Counted from the first letter of the stretch, positions 33,188-42,643 are shown. The stretch: DNA of 64,000 nt from Streptomyces sp. RFCAC02 (GCF_004193175.1 NZ_SAUH01000001.1:971501-1035500); one strand, 5' to 3'. Program-made: numbers and translations. The notes: generated by a model not told the origin, from the sequence alone.

Positions 33188-33955
33188 TCAGCGCGGGAAC
33201 ACCTCGAACGGGACGCACGGCCGCCCGCCGAACCGCTCCGCCGCCGCGGCGACGGCGCCCTCGTGCAGGCGGCGCGCGTACTCGGCCGGCGTCCCGCCGT
33301 CGCCGAGCCCCTCGATGTACGCGCGGTGCTCGGTGAGCGACGCGATGGCGCGCTCCAGGGCCTCGTGCCCGACCGCCTGGGCGTGGGTGGCCCGCGGGGA
33401 GGCCGCCACCGCGACCCAGCGCACACCGTTCCACGGCGCGGTCTCCCCCGCCGGCTCCCCGCCGTCCGTGCCGTCCTCGGGGAAGATCCACCGGTTGCCC
33501 GCGTCGCCCGCGGCGTCGAGGACGGCACGGCCCACGACGCGGTGGTCGGGCGTGTTCCAGGCCCGGCCGCCCCACGTGTCGTGGTGGTTCAGGGTGAGCA
33601 GCAGCTCCGGCCGGTGCCGGCGGACGGCGCGCGCGAGGTCGCGCCGCAGGCGGACGCCGGGTTCGATCACCCCGTCCGGATGGTCGAGGAACTCGACGGT
33701 GGTCACCCCGACCGCCGCCGCGCTCGCCTCCTGCTCGGCGGTGCGCACCCGGGCCGACTCCTCGGGAGCCAGTCCGTCGATCCCGGCCTCACCCCGCGTG
33801 ACCAGCACGTACACGACCTCGCGGCCGGCCGCCGTCCACTCGGCGACGGCCCCGGCGGCGCCGTACTCCAGGTCGTCGGGGTGTGCGACGACGGCGAGCG
33901 CGCGCCGCCAGTCGAGCGGCATGGGGGCCAGCGGGGCGGGGGTCGGCTCGGTCAT
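33188..33955 (-). CDS. PIG-L / LmbE-family deacetylase
   Basis: A 255-residue zinc-dependent deacetylase-fold protein. The AHPDD motif is at residues 24-28 and further ligand-type residues occur in NHHDTWGG and NTPDHRVVGRAV. Actinobacterial relatives include the mycothiol enzymes MshB and Mca, which deacetylate or cleave GlcNAc-inositol compounds; this protein is shorter and more divergent, so the substrate is left open. It overlaps nothing and lies 18 bases downstream of the PemK-like gene on the same strand, probably co-transcribed with it. Confidence 0.88.
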   Translation of the reverse strand: MTEPTPAPLAPMPLDWRRALAVVAHPDDLEYGAAGAVAEWTAAGREVVYVLVTRGEAGIDGLAPEESARVRTAEQEASAAAVGVTTVEFLDHPDGVIEPGVRLRRDLARAVRRHRPELLLTLNHHDTWGGRAWNTPDHRVVGRAVLDAAGDAGNRWIFPEDGTDGGEPAGETAPWNGVRWVAVAASPRATHAQAVGHEALERAIASLTEHRAYIEGLGDGGTPAEYARRLHEGAVAAAAERFGGRPCVPFEVFPR

Positions 33956-33973
33956 CGGGGTGCCTCCGTCGGG

Positions 33974-34432
33974 TCAGCGCCAGCCGTGGCGCAGTTGCAG
34001 ACTGTGGACGACGCGGTTGAAGCGCGCCCTGTCGAGGGCGCACGCCTCGCGCCGCATGCCGTCGGGGTGGACGCGCAGGACGCGCTCCAGGTGCACCCAG
34101 GAGTCGCGTCCGGTCCGGTCCCAGGGGCCGGAGCCCATGGGCAGCCACTCGCTGTCGTGGTCGCGGTCCCGGCTGGAGAGCTGGACGGCGAGCAGGGTGC
34201 CGCGCTCCGGTTCACGGGCCACGACCAGGACGGGCCGGTCCTTACCCCGGCCGTCGTTCTCCTCGTAGGGCACCCAGGTCCACACGATCTCCCCGGGATC
34301 GGGGTCGCCGTCCGGCTCCGGCGCGTACTCGGTCCGGACGGGGCCGACGGCCCCGGGGTCGGCCTCAACCGTGGCGGACGGTCCGTACCGCCCGGGTATC
34401 TCGCGGGTCTCGATGTCCTTGGTGCGCTCCAT
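33974..34432 (-). CDS. PemK/MazF-like toxin-fold protein, no antitoxin gene adjacent
   Basis: The 152-residue protein contains the core of the PemK/MazF (CcdB-like) fold: PDPGEIVWTWVPYEE, then KDRPVLVVAREPERGTLLAVQLSS and a C-terminal HLERVLRVHPDGMRREACAL. In the toxin family this fold cuts mRNA. Neither flank carries a short DNA-binding antitoxin gene, so it may be a domesticated member rather than a toxin. The start is uncertain: ATG 34432 lacks a clear ribosome site, and GTG 34540 would add 36 residues. Confidence 0.75.
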   Translation of the reverse strand: MERTKDIETREIPGRYGPSATVEADPGAVGPVRTEYAPEPDGDPDPGEIVWTWVPYEENDGRGKDRPVLVVAREPERGTLLAVQLSSRDRDHDSEWLPMGSGPWDRTGRDSWVHLERVLRVHPDGMRREACALDRARFNRVVHSLQLRHGWR

Positions 34433-34576
34433 GACGATCACCGTATCGCCGCCGCGCCGCGCGGTGGTACGTGACCGGGGCGGGAAACGTGGAGGTCGTA
34501 GCCCGCGCCGTATCCGCTCCCACTCGGTGTCCGTGACCACGGGGGGATTCTCGCGGCGGCGCCACGCATGGGGAAG

Positions 34577-34616
34577 CCCGTGCCGGGGGTGGACTCGCGC
34601 CCACCCCCGGCACGGG
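34577..34616 (-). terminator. hairpin terminator of the VWA-domain operon
   Basis: Perfect 16-base inverted repeat (34577-34592 with 34601-34616), eight-base loop, 15 bases beyond the stop of the second gene of the VWA operon. Confidence 0.85.
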
Positions 34617-34631
34617 CCGAGGAGCGATCGG

Positions 34632-35495
34632 TCAGGCGCCGCGCGGTGCCCTGGGACCGCGCACGATGCGGTAGCCGCCGACGCCGGCCAGCGCGGCCAG
34701 GACGCCGCCCGCCGCGGTCCACAGCCAGCGGTCGGTCCACCAGCCGCCGTTCCAGCCGCCGTCCGGCTCGGGCAGGGCGGCGAGGTACGGACCGGACGTA
34801 CCGTCGCCCCCGTCGTCCCCGTCATCGCCGGCGGCGGCACCGTCCTCGGCCGGGGCGCCCGCGCTGCCGACGGGCAGCAGCGGGGTCGCGAGGTCACCGC
34901 CGGCCGCGGCGGAGCCGCCCTCGTCGGCCACGGTGGCCGTGACCTCGATGTCGAACGGCTGGCCGAGGTCGCGCTCGGGCAGGTCGGCGACCGTGACCCG
35001 GACGTAGTAGCCGCCCGGCAGCGGGGCGTCGGACCACGGCTCGGCCCACGGCCGGACCGTCCGCAGGGTGCAGGAGAGGCTCACCGTGCCGGTGTCCTCG
35101 GCCGCCGCGGCGGTCTCGGGCCCCTCGGTGCACGCCTGCCGGCGGCGCAGGCCGTCGTAGACGTCCAGACGCCAGGTGGCCGTGCCGGTGCGCGCCGCCG
35201 CCTCGGGGAAGGTGATCGTGGCCTCGGCGGTGGCGGTCTGTCCCGCGGCCGCGGGGAACACCCAGTACAGGTAGTCGCCGGTGGAGGCGGTGGCCGTCGC
35301 CGTCTGCCCCTGGTCGATGACCGTGGCCGTGCGGAACGTCGTCCCGGCCTCGGTCGGTGCGTCCCCGTCGTCCGCCGCGGCCGGCACGCTCCCGGCGAGC
35401 AGGGCGGTGGCGGCGAGCAGCGGCGCCGCGAGGGTGCGGGCAGCGCGTCCCCACGAGGTGGTGCGCTGCCCCGTGGGGTTCGTGGTCGTTTCCAT
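34632..35495 (-). CDS. exported membrane-anchored protein, partner of the VWA protein
   Basis: A 287-residue protein of unknown function. Residues 1-42 form a signal peptide (LAAPLLAATALLAGSVPAAA), followed by a beta-rich domain (TATVIDQGQTATATASTGDY, YVRVTVADLPERDLGQPFDIEV), an acidic Gly/Asp linker (about 215-232), and a single C-terminal membrane segment near 260-277 with an Arg-rich cytoplasmic end. Its start overlaps the stop of the upstream VWA gene by one base (TGATG), so the two are coupled. Topology is type I: the main domain is outside the cell. Confidence 0.8.
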   Translation of the reverse strand: METTTNPTGQRTTSWGRAARTLAAPLLAATALLAGSVPAAADDGDAPTEAGTTFRTATVIDQGQTATATASTGDYLYWVFPAAAGQTATAEATITFPEAAARTGTATWRLDVYDGLRRRQACTEGPETAAAAEDTGTVSLSCTLRTVRPWAEPWSDAPLPGGYYVRVTVADLPERDLGQPFDIEVTATVADEGGSAAAGGDLATPLLPVGSAGAPAEDGAAAGDDGDDGGDGTSGPYLAALPEPDGGWNGGWWTDRWLWTAAGGVLAALAGVGGYRIVRGPRAPRGA

Positions 35496-36790
35496 CAGGA
35501 CCTCCCGAACGCGATGCCGAGCCGGACGAACAGGCCGAGCAGCAGACCGCCCACCAGGCCGACGCCGGTGAGCAGCAGCAGGGTCACCCAGCCCCGGCCG
35601 AGGCCGAACGCGGCCACGTCGGACGGCTCGTCCGGCGCGGAGACCACGTCCACGGTCAGTTCGACCGGCAGGCCCGGGGAGACCTGGACGGCGTCGGGCG
35701 CCGAGAAGGAGGTGGCCACCTCCAGGCAGACGAGGCGGACCGCGTCGCCATCACCGTCGTCGGCCTCGTCGCCGTCGTCGGCGTCGTCCTCATCGGCCAG
35801 CGGGTAGCGCAGGCCGGTGGAGACGACGTCGGTCCGCCCCGTGTCGGCCCCGGTGCCCCTGACCAGTTCGTGGCCGTCCTCGTCGAACGCACGGAGCAGG
35901 ACGCCGTAGTCCGGGTCGACGGCGCGGTCGGCCGACACGCTCACCGAGGCGCGCAGTTCCTGCCCGGCGACCACGGGCACGCGGTAGTAGCGGTGCTGGG
36001 TGAACTCCTGGCGGTCCGTCCAGACGCCGACACCGAGGCGCGGCGCGTCCTCGCACCGGTCGGCGCCGACGACGGCGGTGGGGTTCTCCACGGGCAGGTC
36101 GGCCCGCCGCACCAGTTGATCGATCCGGTCGGCGAGCTGCTCGGTGTCCTGCACGGCCGTGTAGGTGCCGCCGGTGGCCTCGGCGATGCAGCTGAGCTGT
36201 TCGCGCACCGCGTCGTCGAGGGTCAGCCCGAGCGTGTCGATGACGAGGTGTGTCCCGTCCGCCGCCAGCTCCCTGGCCACGTCGCACGGGTCGGGGTCGC
36301 CGCAGGAGTCCTCGCCGTCGGTGATCAGGACGATCCTGCGGGTGCCCTCGCCGTCGCCGAGGTCCTCCACGGCGCCGCGCAGCGCGAGGCCGATCGGCGT
36401 CCAGCCCGTCGGGCGGAGGGTCGCCACGGCGGTCTTCGCCTCCGTGCGGTCCACCGGCCCGACCGGGTACAGCTGCTCGCTGTCCTGGCAGCCGATCTCC
36501 ACGTCGTCACCCGGGTAGGTGGCGCCGAGTGTCCTGATGCCGAGGTGCACCTCCTCGGGAACGGCGTCGATCACCTCGTTGAACGCCTGCTGGGCGGCGG
36601 CCATGCGGGACTGGCCGTCGCTCATGTCGCGCTCCCGCATGGAGCCGCTGACATCGAGGACGAGGTCGACCCGGGGCGGTGGCGCGTCCTGGTCCGTTTC
36701 GTCGGCGACGGCATGCGTGGGCAGCAGACCGGCCGCGAGGGCGGCGAGCAGCCCGGCCAGGCCGACCGCCGACCATTTTCTTGAGATCAT
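35495..36790 (-). CDS. exported VWA-domain protein
   Basis: A 431-residue surface protein with a signal peptide (1-29, ending THAVADE), a von Willebrand factor A domain from about 41 to 220 and a C-terminal membrane segment near 400-424. The metal-ion-dependent adhesion site is complete: D46-x-S48-x-S50 (LVLDVSGSM), the threonine in PTGWTPIG and the aspartate in LITDGEDS. A second beta domain follows and carries an acidic insert (EDDADDGDEADDGDGDAV). Such domains bind protein ligands through a divalent metal. It is the first gene of a two-gene operon with the exported protein downstream. Confidence 0.88.
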   Translation of the reverse strand: MISRKWSAVGLAGLLAALAAGLLPTHAVADETDQDAPPPRVDLVLDVSGSMRERDMSDGQSRMAAAQQAFNEVIDAVPEEVHLGIRTLGATYPGDDVEIGCQDSEQLYPVGPVDRTEAKTAVATLRPTGWTPIGLALRGAVEDLGDGEGTRRIVLITDGEDSCGDPDPCDVARELAADGTHLVIDTLGLTLDDAVREQLSCIAEATGGTYTAVQDTEQLADRIDQLVRRADLPVENPTAVVGADRCEDAPRLGVGVWTDRQEFTQHRYYRVPVVAGQELRASVSVSADRAVDPDYGVLLRAFDEDGHELVRGTGADTGRTDVVSTGLRYPLADEDDADDGDEADDGDGDAVRLVCLEVATSFSAPDAVQVSPGLPVELTVDVVSAPDEPSDVAAFGLGRGWVTLLLLTGVGLVGGLLLGLFVRLGIAFGRS

Positions 36791-36875
36791 CAGGGGATCT
36801 TATTGATCGTCACCTGAGTGGCCGACACCACCCCCGAACCGGCGGCCGGCACCCGGACGATCTCCTGACGGTGCG

Positions 36876-37523
36876 TCAGCGGGTCTCGGGAAGACCGCTC
36901 CAGGCCGGCCGGCGGGGGTCGTCCAGGCGGACCACCGTGTCGGCCGCCGTGACCGGGTCCACCTCGCCGTCGTACCGCTCGAACGCGGGCAGTGTCCACC
37001 GCTCCTCCGCCGGTGTCCGGCGTTCGAGCGCCCCCGCCGACAGGCTCAGGTGGACGGTCAGATCCGCGGGGAACCAGCGGCCGAGCAGGAAGGTGCCGTG
37101 CAGGAGGAGCACACCGCCCGGCGGCAGGGTGACGTACGCGCTGCGGGTGGCGCGGTCCCGCTCCGGGTCCCACAGGTCCGGCAGCACCCGGCCGCTGCCG
37201 TCCGCGTCGAGCGGCGTCAGCACCTCGCGCCACAGCGCCCCCGTGTCGAGCCACAGGTCGCGGTACGCGTCCGGATCGCGCCTGCCGTACTCGAAACGGA
37301 CGGAGGCGGCGCGCAGGAATCCGCCCGCACCCACCACGAGCACCGGCCGCCCGCGCGGGCGCAGCTCCCGCGCGACCCCTTCCGCCAGGTCGCCCGGCCG
37401 GGCAGCGGGCGCGCCGTCGATCAGCACCCGTGTCCAGGGGCCGCCGTCTGCACCGTGCAGACGGGCCAGGTGCTCCGCCAGCGCCCCGGTGAGACGTTCC
37501 GGGCTGATCGGCTCGAGTCGCAT
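36876..37523 (-). CDS. uridine kinase-like protein with degenerate P-loop
   Basis: A 215-residue protein with the layout of actinobacterial uridine kinase-like proteins: a P-loop position (VLIDGAPAARPGDLAEGVA, residues about 34-52), then VGAGGFLRAASVRFEYGRRD, the helical insert with DLWDPERDRATR, and VLLLHGTFLLGRW followed by the lid region RRTPAEERW. The canonical lysine and serine/threonine of Walker A (GKS/T) are absent, so ATP-dependent kinase activity is doubtful. Close streptomycete relatives, as I recall them, have the same loss. It starts at ATG 37523 and is divergent from the small hypothetical gene at 37628. Confidence 0.75.
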   Translation of the reverse strand: MRLEPISPERLTGALAEHLARLHGADGGPWTRVLIDGAPAARPGDLAEGVARELRPRGRPVLVVGAGGFLRAASVRFEYGRRDPDAYRDLWLDTGALWREVLTPLDADGSGRVLPDLWDPERDRATRSAYVTLPPGGVLLLHGTFLLGRWFPADLTVHLSLSAGALERRTPAEERWTLPAFERYDGEVDPVTAADTVVRLDDPRRPAWSGLPETR

Positions 37524-37627
37524 GCTGTCCCTCCTCCCGGACGGCGCGTGCGCCGGGCGTACGCGGGCGCACCCGTGGCCGTCCATGCGTCCTACCGCGG
37601 GGAACCGGGCGCCCGCACGATGGTGCC

Positions 37628-37924
37628 ATGGACGAGGAGACGAGCGACGAGGGGACCGCGGTGAGCGGCGGCACCGCGCCGGACACACCCGGCGCGGTGG
37701 ACCCGAGTCCGTTCGCCCTCCACGTGGAGGCGCTGCGCGCCCGCATGCCCCCGGCCCAGTTCATCGTCCTCATGCGCGCCTTCCACACCTGGCACGGCTG
37801 CCGCACCGGGCAGCCGCCCGCGCTCGCGCTCCCGGCCCCCCGGGACGGGGAGACCGCCCTGTCCGCGCCGGAGGTCAGGGCCGCGCTGCTGACCCTCATG
37901 ACCCTGGCCGACGAAGCTTCCTGA
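37628..37924 (+). CDS. small hypothetical protein
   Basis: A 98-residue soluble protein with no recognised domain. The first 26 residues are acidic and disordered-looking (MDEETSDEGTAVSGG); the rest is helical (FALHVEALRARMPPAQFIVLM and VRAALLTLMTLADEA). The codon pattern (C/G in third position) supports coding. It is divergent from the uridine kinase-like gene with 104 bases between and 126 bases upstream of the FUSC transporter gene. No function is proposed. Confidence 0.6.
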   Translation: MDEETSDEGTAVSGGTAPDTPGAVDPSPFALHVEALRARMPPAQFIVLMRAFHTWHGCRTGQPPALALPAPRDGETALSAPEVRAALLTLMTLADEAS

Positions 37925-38050
37925 CGCCGTCTCCGTCCCGCGCCGGCGCCACGACCCCGGCGACGCAGCAGCTCAGCCTCGTTCGCGATCGCCGCCCGGA
38001 ATGGCATCTTTCATCGTGGATGCGAGCAGACGCAGGGAATGAGGTTCAGC

Positions 38051-39250
38051 ATGCGGGACGTGCAGGAACAGATCGTCGACCTGGCCAGACGGACCAGCGA
38101 GCCCGTCGCGGTCCAGCTCCTGCGCTCGTCCGCCGCCGCGACACTCGCCTACCTCGCCGCCGTGTGGCTGACCAGCGTGCCGGCACCGCTGCTGGCACCG
38201 CTGACGGCCCTGCTCGTCGTCCAGGTCACCCTGTTCGCCACCCTCACCACCGGCATCCGCCGCGTCAACGCCGTCGTCGTCGGCGTCCTGGTCGCCACCG
38301 GGTTCAGCGCGCTCGTCGGCCTGAGCTGGTGGAGCCTCGCCCTGCTCCTGGTCACGGCGCTCACCGTCGGCCACATCGCGCGGGTCAGCGAGTTCGTCCC
38401 CGAGGTGGCGATCAGCGCGATGCTCGTCCTCGGCGTCACCCAGCACGCCGACACCGCGCTCGACCGGGTCGTGGAGACGGTCATCGGCGCGGTCGTCGGC
38501 CTCCTGTTCAACCTGATCATCGCGCCCCCCGTCTGGGTGCGCTCGGCGAGCGAGGACATCGAGGAGCAGGCCCACCGCATGCGGGACCTGCTGCTGCGGC
38601 TCAGCGAGGAGATCTGCCGCGACCGCGCCCCCGCGGGGACCCTCAGCGACGAACTCGACAGCGCCCGGCGGCTCGACCAGGACGTCGCCCGCGTCGACGC
38701 CTCCATCACCCAGGCCGAGGAGAGCGTCCGCCTCAACCCCCGCGTGAAGGAGCCGCTGCTCACCCGGATCGTCCTGCGCTCCGGCCTCGACACGCTGGAG
38801 GTGTGCGTCGTGATCCTGCGGGCCATGACCCGCACGCTCCTCGACCTCGCGCAGCGGCGGGAGGACGAGCCGCTGTTCCCGCCCGACCTGGCCCCGGCGC
38901 TGCGCGAACTGCTGGCCAACCTCGCCGGCGCCGTCGACAGCTACGCCACTCTCATCACGAGCCAGGTCAGCACGGCGGCGGACGAGGCCGAGAAGTTCCT
39001 CGCCATCGAGCTGGACGCCGCCCGGATCAGCCGCGAGCACGTGGCGCACGTCCTCCTCGCCCGGGTGCAGCAGCACCCGCGTCAGTGGCAGCTCCACGGC
39101 TCGCTGCTGGCCGAGGTGGACCGCATGCTGACCGAACTCGACATCGACAAACGCTCCATCCACCTGGCCGAGGAACTCGACCGCGTCGCCGCCGAGACCC
39201 GTGAGAAGCATCCCCGCCTGCACAAGCTGGCGGGCATCGGCAGGAAGTGA
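38051..39250 (+). CDS. FUSC / aromatic acid exporter family membrane protein
   Basis: A 399-residue protein with six predicted membrane segments in residues about 30-165 (e.g. LAPLTALLVVQVTLFATL and VVVGVLVATGFSALVGL), then a long cytoplasmic helical domain. This is the half-size FUSC/ArAE architecture; distant relatives export aromatic acids, but the substrate is unknown. The ATG at 38051 has GAGG seven bases upstream, which favours it over the in-frame ATG at 38039. It is convergent with coaE. A second protein of this family is encoded at 57191-58351. Confidence 0.85.
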   Translation: MRDVQEQIVDLARRTSEPVAVQLLRSSAAATLAYLAAVWLTSVPAPLLAPLTALLVVQVTLFATLTTGIRRVNAVVVGVLVATGFSALVGLSWWSLALLLVTALTVGHIARVSEFVPEVAISAMLVLGVTQHADTALDRVVETVIGAVVGLLFNLIIAPPVWVRSASEDIEEQAHRMRDLLLRLSEEICRDRAPAGTLSDELDSARRLDQDVARVDASITQAEESVRLNPRVKEPLLTRIVLRSGLDTLEVCVVILRAMTRTLLDLAQRREDEPLFPPDLAPALRELLANLAGAVDSYATLITSQVSTAADEAEKFLAIELDAARISREHVAHVLLARVQQHPRQWQLHGSLLAEVDRMLTELDIDKRSIHLAEELDRVAAETREKHPRLHKLAGIGRK

Positions 39251-39259
39251 CGCCCCCGC

Positions 39260-39886
39260 TCAGCCCCGCCCGCGGGCCGGATCGTCCCTCCGCTCCCGCA
39301 GGGCGGTCAGCTCCCGCCACAGCTCGGTGACCTGGCGTTCCAGCTCCGGGAGCGATCCGTCGTTGCGCAGGACGAAGTCCGCGTGTTCGAGCCGCTCAGC
39401 ACGGGACGCCTGCGCGGCCATCCGTGCCTTCGCGTCCGCCTCCGACATGCCCCGCACCCGTGTGAGCCGCCCGAGCTGGGTCCGTTCGTCCGCGTCGACC
39501 ACCACGACCACGGCGAACCGGTCCATGAGCCGGTTCTCCACGAGCAGGGGCACGTCGTGCAGCACGATCGCGTCGGCCGGCGCGGCCGCGGCCAGCTCGG
39601 CCGAGCGCTGCGCCACCAGGGGGTGGACGATCGCGTTCAGCGCCTTCAGCCGCAGCTCGTCCGCGAAGACCACGGACGCGAGGCGCGCCCGGTCCAGGGC
39701 GCCGTCCGGGTCGAGCACCTCGGTGCCGAACTCCGCCGCCACGGCCGCGAGACCGGGAGTCCCCGGCTCCACCACCTCGTGCGCGATCGCGTCCGAGTCG
39801 ACGATCACCGCACCGAGCGCGGCGAACATCCGGACCGCCTCGCTCTTGCCGGCGCCGATTCCGCCGGTCAGTCCCACACTCAGCAT
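39260..39886 (-). CDS. coaE: dephospho-CoA kinase
   Basis: Last step of coenzyme A synthesis: phosphorylates the ribose 3'-hydroxyl of dephospho-CoA. The 208-residue P-loop kinase begins [16 protein letters not shown], followed by [19 protein letters not shown] and [12 protein letters not shown], and RMAAQ in the lid. The neighbourhood (PAC2-family gene and rpsA upstream on the same strand) is the usual actinobacterial setting, where coaE lies close to rpsA. Confidence 0.96.
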   Translation of the reverse strand: MLSVGLTGGIGAGKSEAVRMFAALGAVIVDSDAIAHEVVEPGTPGLAAVAAEFGTEVLDPDGALDRARLASVVFADELRLKALNAIVHPLVAQRSAELAAAAPADAIVLHDVPLLVENRLMDRFAVVVVVDADERTQLGRLTRVRGMSEADAKARMAAQASRAERLEHADFVLRNDGSLPELERQVTELWRELTALRERRDDPARGRG

Positions 39887-39933
39887 GGGAGAAGCCTAGG
39901 GTTTGTCCGGGAGGACGGTCCGCCGTGCCCGGC

Positions 39934-40884
39934 TCAGCGTTCCGGCCCGTCGTCCTCGCGCTCGGCCAGGAAGCGCTCGAAGACCTCGCCCAGCTCGTCC
40001 GCCGACGGCAGCTCGGCCGGCTCCGCGACCAGGCTCCCCCGGGTGGCGACCCCGGCGATCGCGTCGTACTGCTGCTCGAGCCCCTGGACGACCGACACCA
40101 GCTCCGAGTCGCCCTCGGCCAGTTCACGCTCGATCTCGTCCTGGGTCCGCAGCGCCCGGCTCCGCAGCGCGTGCGCCTCCTCGGGCAGCACGAGCCCGGT
40201 CGCCGCCGTCACGGCCTCAAGCACCACGAGCGCGGCGTCCGGGTACCGCGGCCGCGCGACGTAGTGCGGCACATGCGCGGCCACCCCCAGCACATCGTGC
40301 CCCGACTCGGTCAGCCGCAGCTCGACGAGGGCCGCGGCGCTGCCGGGCACCTGCGCCTCGTCGAAGAGGGAGTGATGTCCGGGCACGAGGTCCGACCGGT
40401 TCCCGTGCGGTGTCAGACCGACCGGTCGGGTGTGCGGAACGCCCATCGGGATGCCGTGGAACGTCACGGCCATGCGGACCCGCAGCCGCTCCACGATCTG
40501 CCGCACGGCCGCCGCGAAGCTCTCCCACTCCACGTCCGGCTCAGGACCCGACAGGACCAGGAAGGGCTGGTGCGTCGCGTCATGGATCAGGCGCAGCTCC
40601 AGCCTCGGCGCCTCGTAGGCGGTCCAGCGGTCGCGGCGGAACGTCATCTCCGGCCGGCGCGCCCGGTAGTCCACCAGCCGGTCGTGGTCGAACCGCGCGA
40701 CCGGCACCGACGTGCGGCTCTCGATCAGCTGCTCCACGATCTGGCCACCGGTCTCACCGGCGTCCATGAAGCCCTCGAAGTGGTAGAGCAGGACAGGCCC
40801 CGCGCTGTCGGGGTCACGGATCGCCTCGTCGGCCAGTGCCAGGCCGCGCGGCTCCCATGCGTACAACTCCCGCGGATCACGCAC
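39934..40884 (-). CDS. PAC2-family protein
   Basis: A 316-residue member of the PAC2 family (proteasome-assembly-chaperone-like fold). Characteristic parts are [46 protein letters not shown] and [18 protein letters not shown]. Actinobacteria possess proteasomes, but a role of these proteins in proteasome assembly has not been shown, so function is left open. The GTG at 40884 is chosen because AAGGAAG lies eight bases upstream; the open frame extends upstream without family resemblance. It lies between coaE and rpsA, all on the minus strand. Confidence 0.9.
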   Translation of the reverse strand: MRDPRELYAWEPRGLALADEAIRDPDSAGPVLLYHFEGFMDAGETGGQIVEQLIESRTSVPVARFDHDRLVDYRARRPEMTFRRDRWTAYEAPRLELRLIHDATHQPFLVLSGPEPDVEWESFAAAVRQIVERLRVRMAVTFHGIPMGVPHTRPVGLTPHGNRSDLVPGHHSLFDEAQVPGSAAALVELRLTESGHDVLGVAAHVPHYVARPRYPDAALVVLEAVTAATGLVLPEEAHALRSRALRTQDEIERELAEGDSELVSVVQGLEQQYDAIAGVATRGSLVAEPAELPSADELGEVFERFLAEREDDGPER

Positions 40885-41108
40885 CGCCACCGCTTCCTTC
40901 CGTCGCTCGCGTACGCACCGGTCAACGCACCGTACCGCGACCGCATTCCCGGTGTACGGCCGAGGGGCGGGAGCGGGCCGCGGCAGGGCGGAGAACCGGA
41001 CAGCGCCGGGCGCCCGGGCGCGGGCGGACACGGCGAAGGTCCGCCCTCCCGGAGGAGAACGGACCCTCGTCGTGTCACGGACCGGTCAGGACCGGCCGGG
41101 CCTGGTGA

Positions 41109-42602
41109 TCAGCTCTGGCCGCCCGCGAGCTTCTCGCGGAGCGCCGCCAGCGCCTCGTCGGAAGCCAGGGCACCCGAGTCCTCGCCCGCCGGGGAGGAGT
41201 ACGAGCCGCCCGAGGCCCCGGACGGCTGACCGCCGCCGGCCGCCTCGGCCTCCGCCTGCGCGTCGGCCTCGCGGGACTTGATGACCTGCGCCTGGTGCTG
41301 CTCGAAGCGCTGCTGCGCCTCGGCGTACTGGCGCTCCCACTCCTCGCGCTGCTTCTCGTACCCGGGCAGCCAGTCGTTGGCCTCCGGGTCGAAGCCCTCG
41401 GGGTAGATGTAGTTGCCCTGGTCGTCGTAGGACGCGGCCATGCCGTACAGGGTCGGGTCGAACTCGACGGCCAGCGGGTCCGGACCGAAGTTCTCGTTCG
41501 CCTGCTTCAGCGAGAGGCTGATCCGGCGGCGCTCCAGGTCGATGTCGATGACCTTGACGAAGATCTCGTCGTTGACCTGGACGACCTGCTCCGGGATCTC
41601 CACGTGGCGCTCGGCCAGCTCGGAGATGTGGACCAGGCCCTCGATGCCCTCGTCCACCCGGACGAACGCGCCGAACGGCACCAGCTTGGTGACCTTGCCG
41701 GGCACGACCTGCCCGATCTGGTGGGTCCGGGCGAACTGCTGCCACGGGTCTTCCTGGGTCGCCTTGAGGGACAGCGAGACACGCTCGCGGTCCATGTCGA
41801 CGTCCAGGACCTCGACCGTGACCTCCTGGCCGACCTCGACGACCTCGGAGGGGTGGTCGATGTGCTTCCAGGACAGCTCGGAGACGTGCACCAGGCCGTC
41901 CACGCCACCCAGGTCCACGAAGGCACCGAAGTTGACGATGGAGGAGACGACGCCGGAGCGCACCTGGCCCTTCTGGAGGGTGGTGAGGAAGGTCTGGCGG
42001 ACCTCGCTCTGGGTCTGCTCCAGCCAGGCACGGCGGGAGAGGACCACGTTGTTGCGGTTCTTGTCGAGCTCGATGATCTTCGCCTCGAGCTCCTTGCCCA
42101 CGTAGGGCTGGAGGTCGCGGACCCGGCGCATCTCGACCAGCGACGCGGGCAGGAAGCCGCGGAGGCCGATGTCCAGGATCAGACCGCCCTTGACGACCTC
42201 GATCACCGTGCCGGTGACGATGCCGTCCTCGTCCTTGATCTTCTCGATGGTCCCCCAGGCCCGCTCGTACTGGGCGCGCTTCTTCGAGAGGATCAGCCGG
42301 CCCTCCTTGTCCTCCTTCTGGAGAACAAGGGCCTCGATCTCGTCGCCGACGGCGACAACCTCGTTGGGGTCGACGTCGTGCTTGATCGACAGCTCGCGCG
42401 AGGGGATGACGCCCTCGGTCTTGTAGCCGATGTCGAGCAGGACCTCGTCCCGATCGACCTTCACGATGACGCCGTCGACGATGTCGCCGTCGTTGAAGTA
42501 CTTGATCGTCTCGTCGATCGCGGCGAGGAAGGCTTCCTCGGAACCGATGTCGTTTACCGCAACCTGCGGCGTGGTCGCGGTGGTCTCGGTGCTGCTCGTC
42601 AT
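41109..42602 (-). CDS. rpsA: 30S ribosomal protein S1
   Basis: Ribosomal protein S1 in its actinobacterial form: four S1 (OB-fold) RNA-binding repeats over about residues 35-365 (e.g. GDIVDGVIVKVDRDEVLLDI, VRSGVVSSIVNFGAFVDLGG and VPGKVTKLVPFGAFVRVDEG), then an acidic Gln/Glu-rich tail ending GALASDEALAALREKLAGG. It is 497 residues. The ATG at 42602 starts MTSSTETTATTPQVAVND, matching homologues; the frame upstream to 42641 is non-coding. Codon use is strongly biased, as expected for a highly expressed gene. Confidence 0.97.
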   Translation of the reverse strand: MTSSTETTATTPQVAVNDIGSEEAFLAAIDETIKYFNDGDIVDGVIVKVDRDEVLLDIGYKTEGVIPSRELSIKHDVDPNEVVAVGDEIEALVLQKEDKEGRLILSKKRAQYERAWGTIEKIKDEDGIVTGTVIEVVKGGLILDIGLRGFLPASLVEMRRVRDLQPYVGKELEAKIIELDKNRNNVVLSRRAWLEQTQSEVRQTFLTTLQKGQVRSGVVSSIVNFGAFVDLGGVDGLVHVSELSWKHIDHPSEVVEVGQEVTVEVLDVDMDRERVSLSLKATQEDPWQQFARTHQIGQVVPGKVTKLVPFGAFVRVDEGIEGLVHISELAERHVEIPEQVVQVNDEIFVKVIDIDLERRRISLSLKQANENFGPDPLAVEFDPTLYGMAASYDDQGNYIYPEGFDPEANDWLPGYEKQREEWERQYAEAQQRFEQHQAQVIKSREADAQAEAEAAGGGQPSGASGGSYSSPAGEDSGALASDEALAALREKLAGGQS

Positions 42603-42643
42603 GTGGTAAAGGGCTCCGGTACGGACATGTTTCGTAGGCACTG

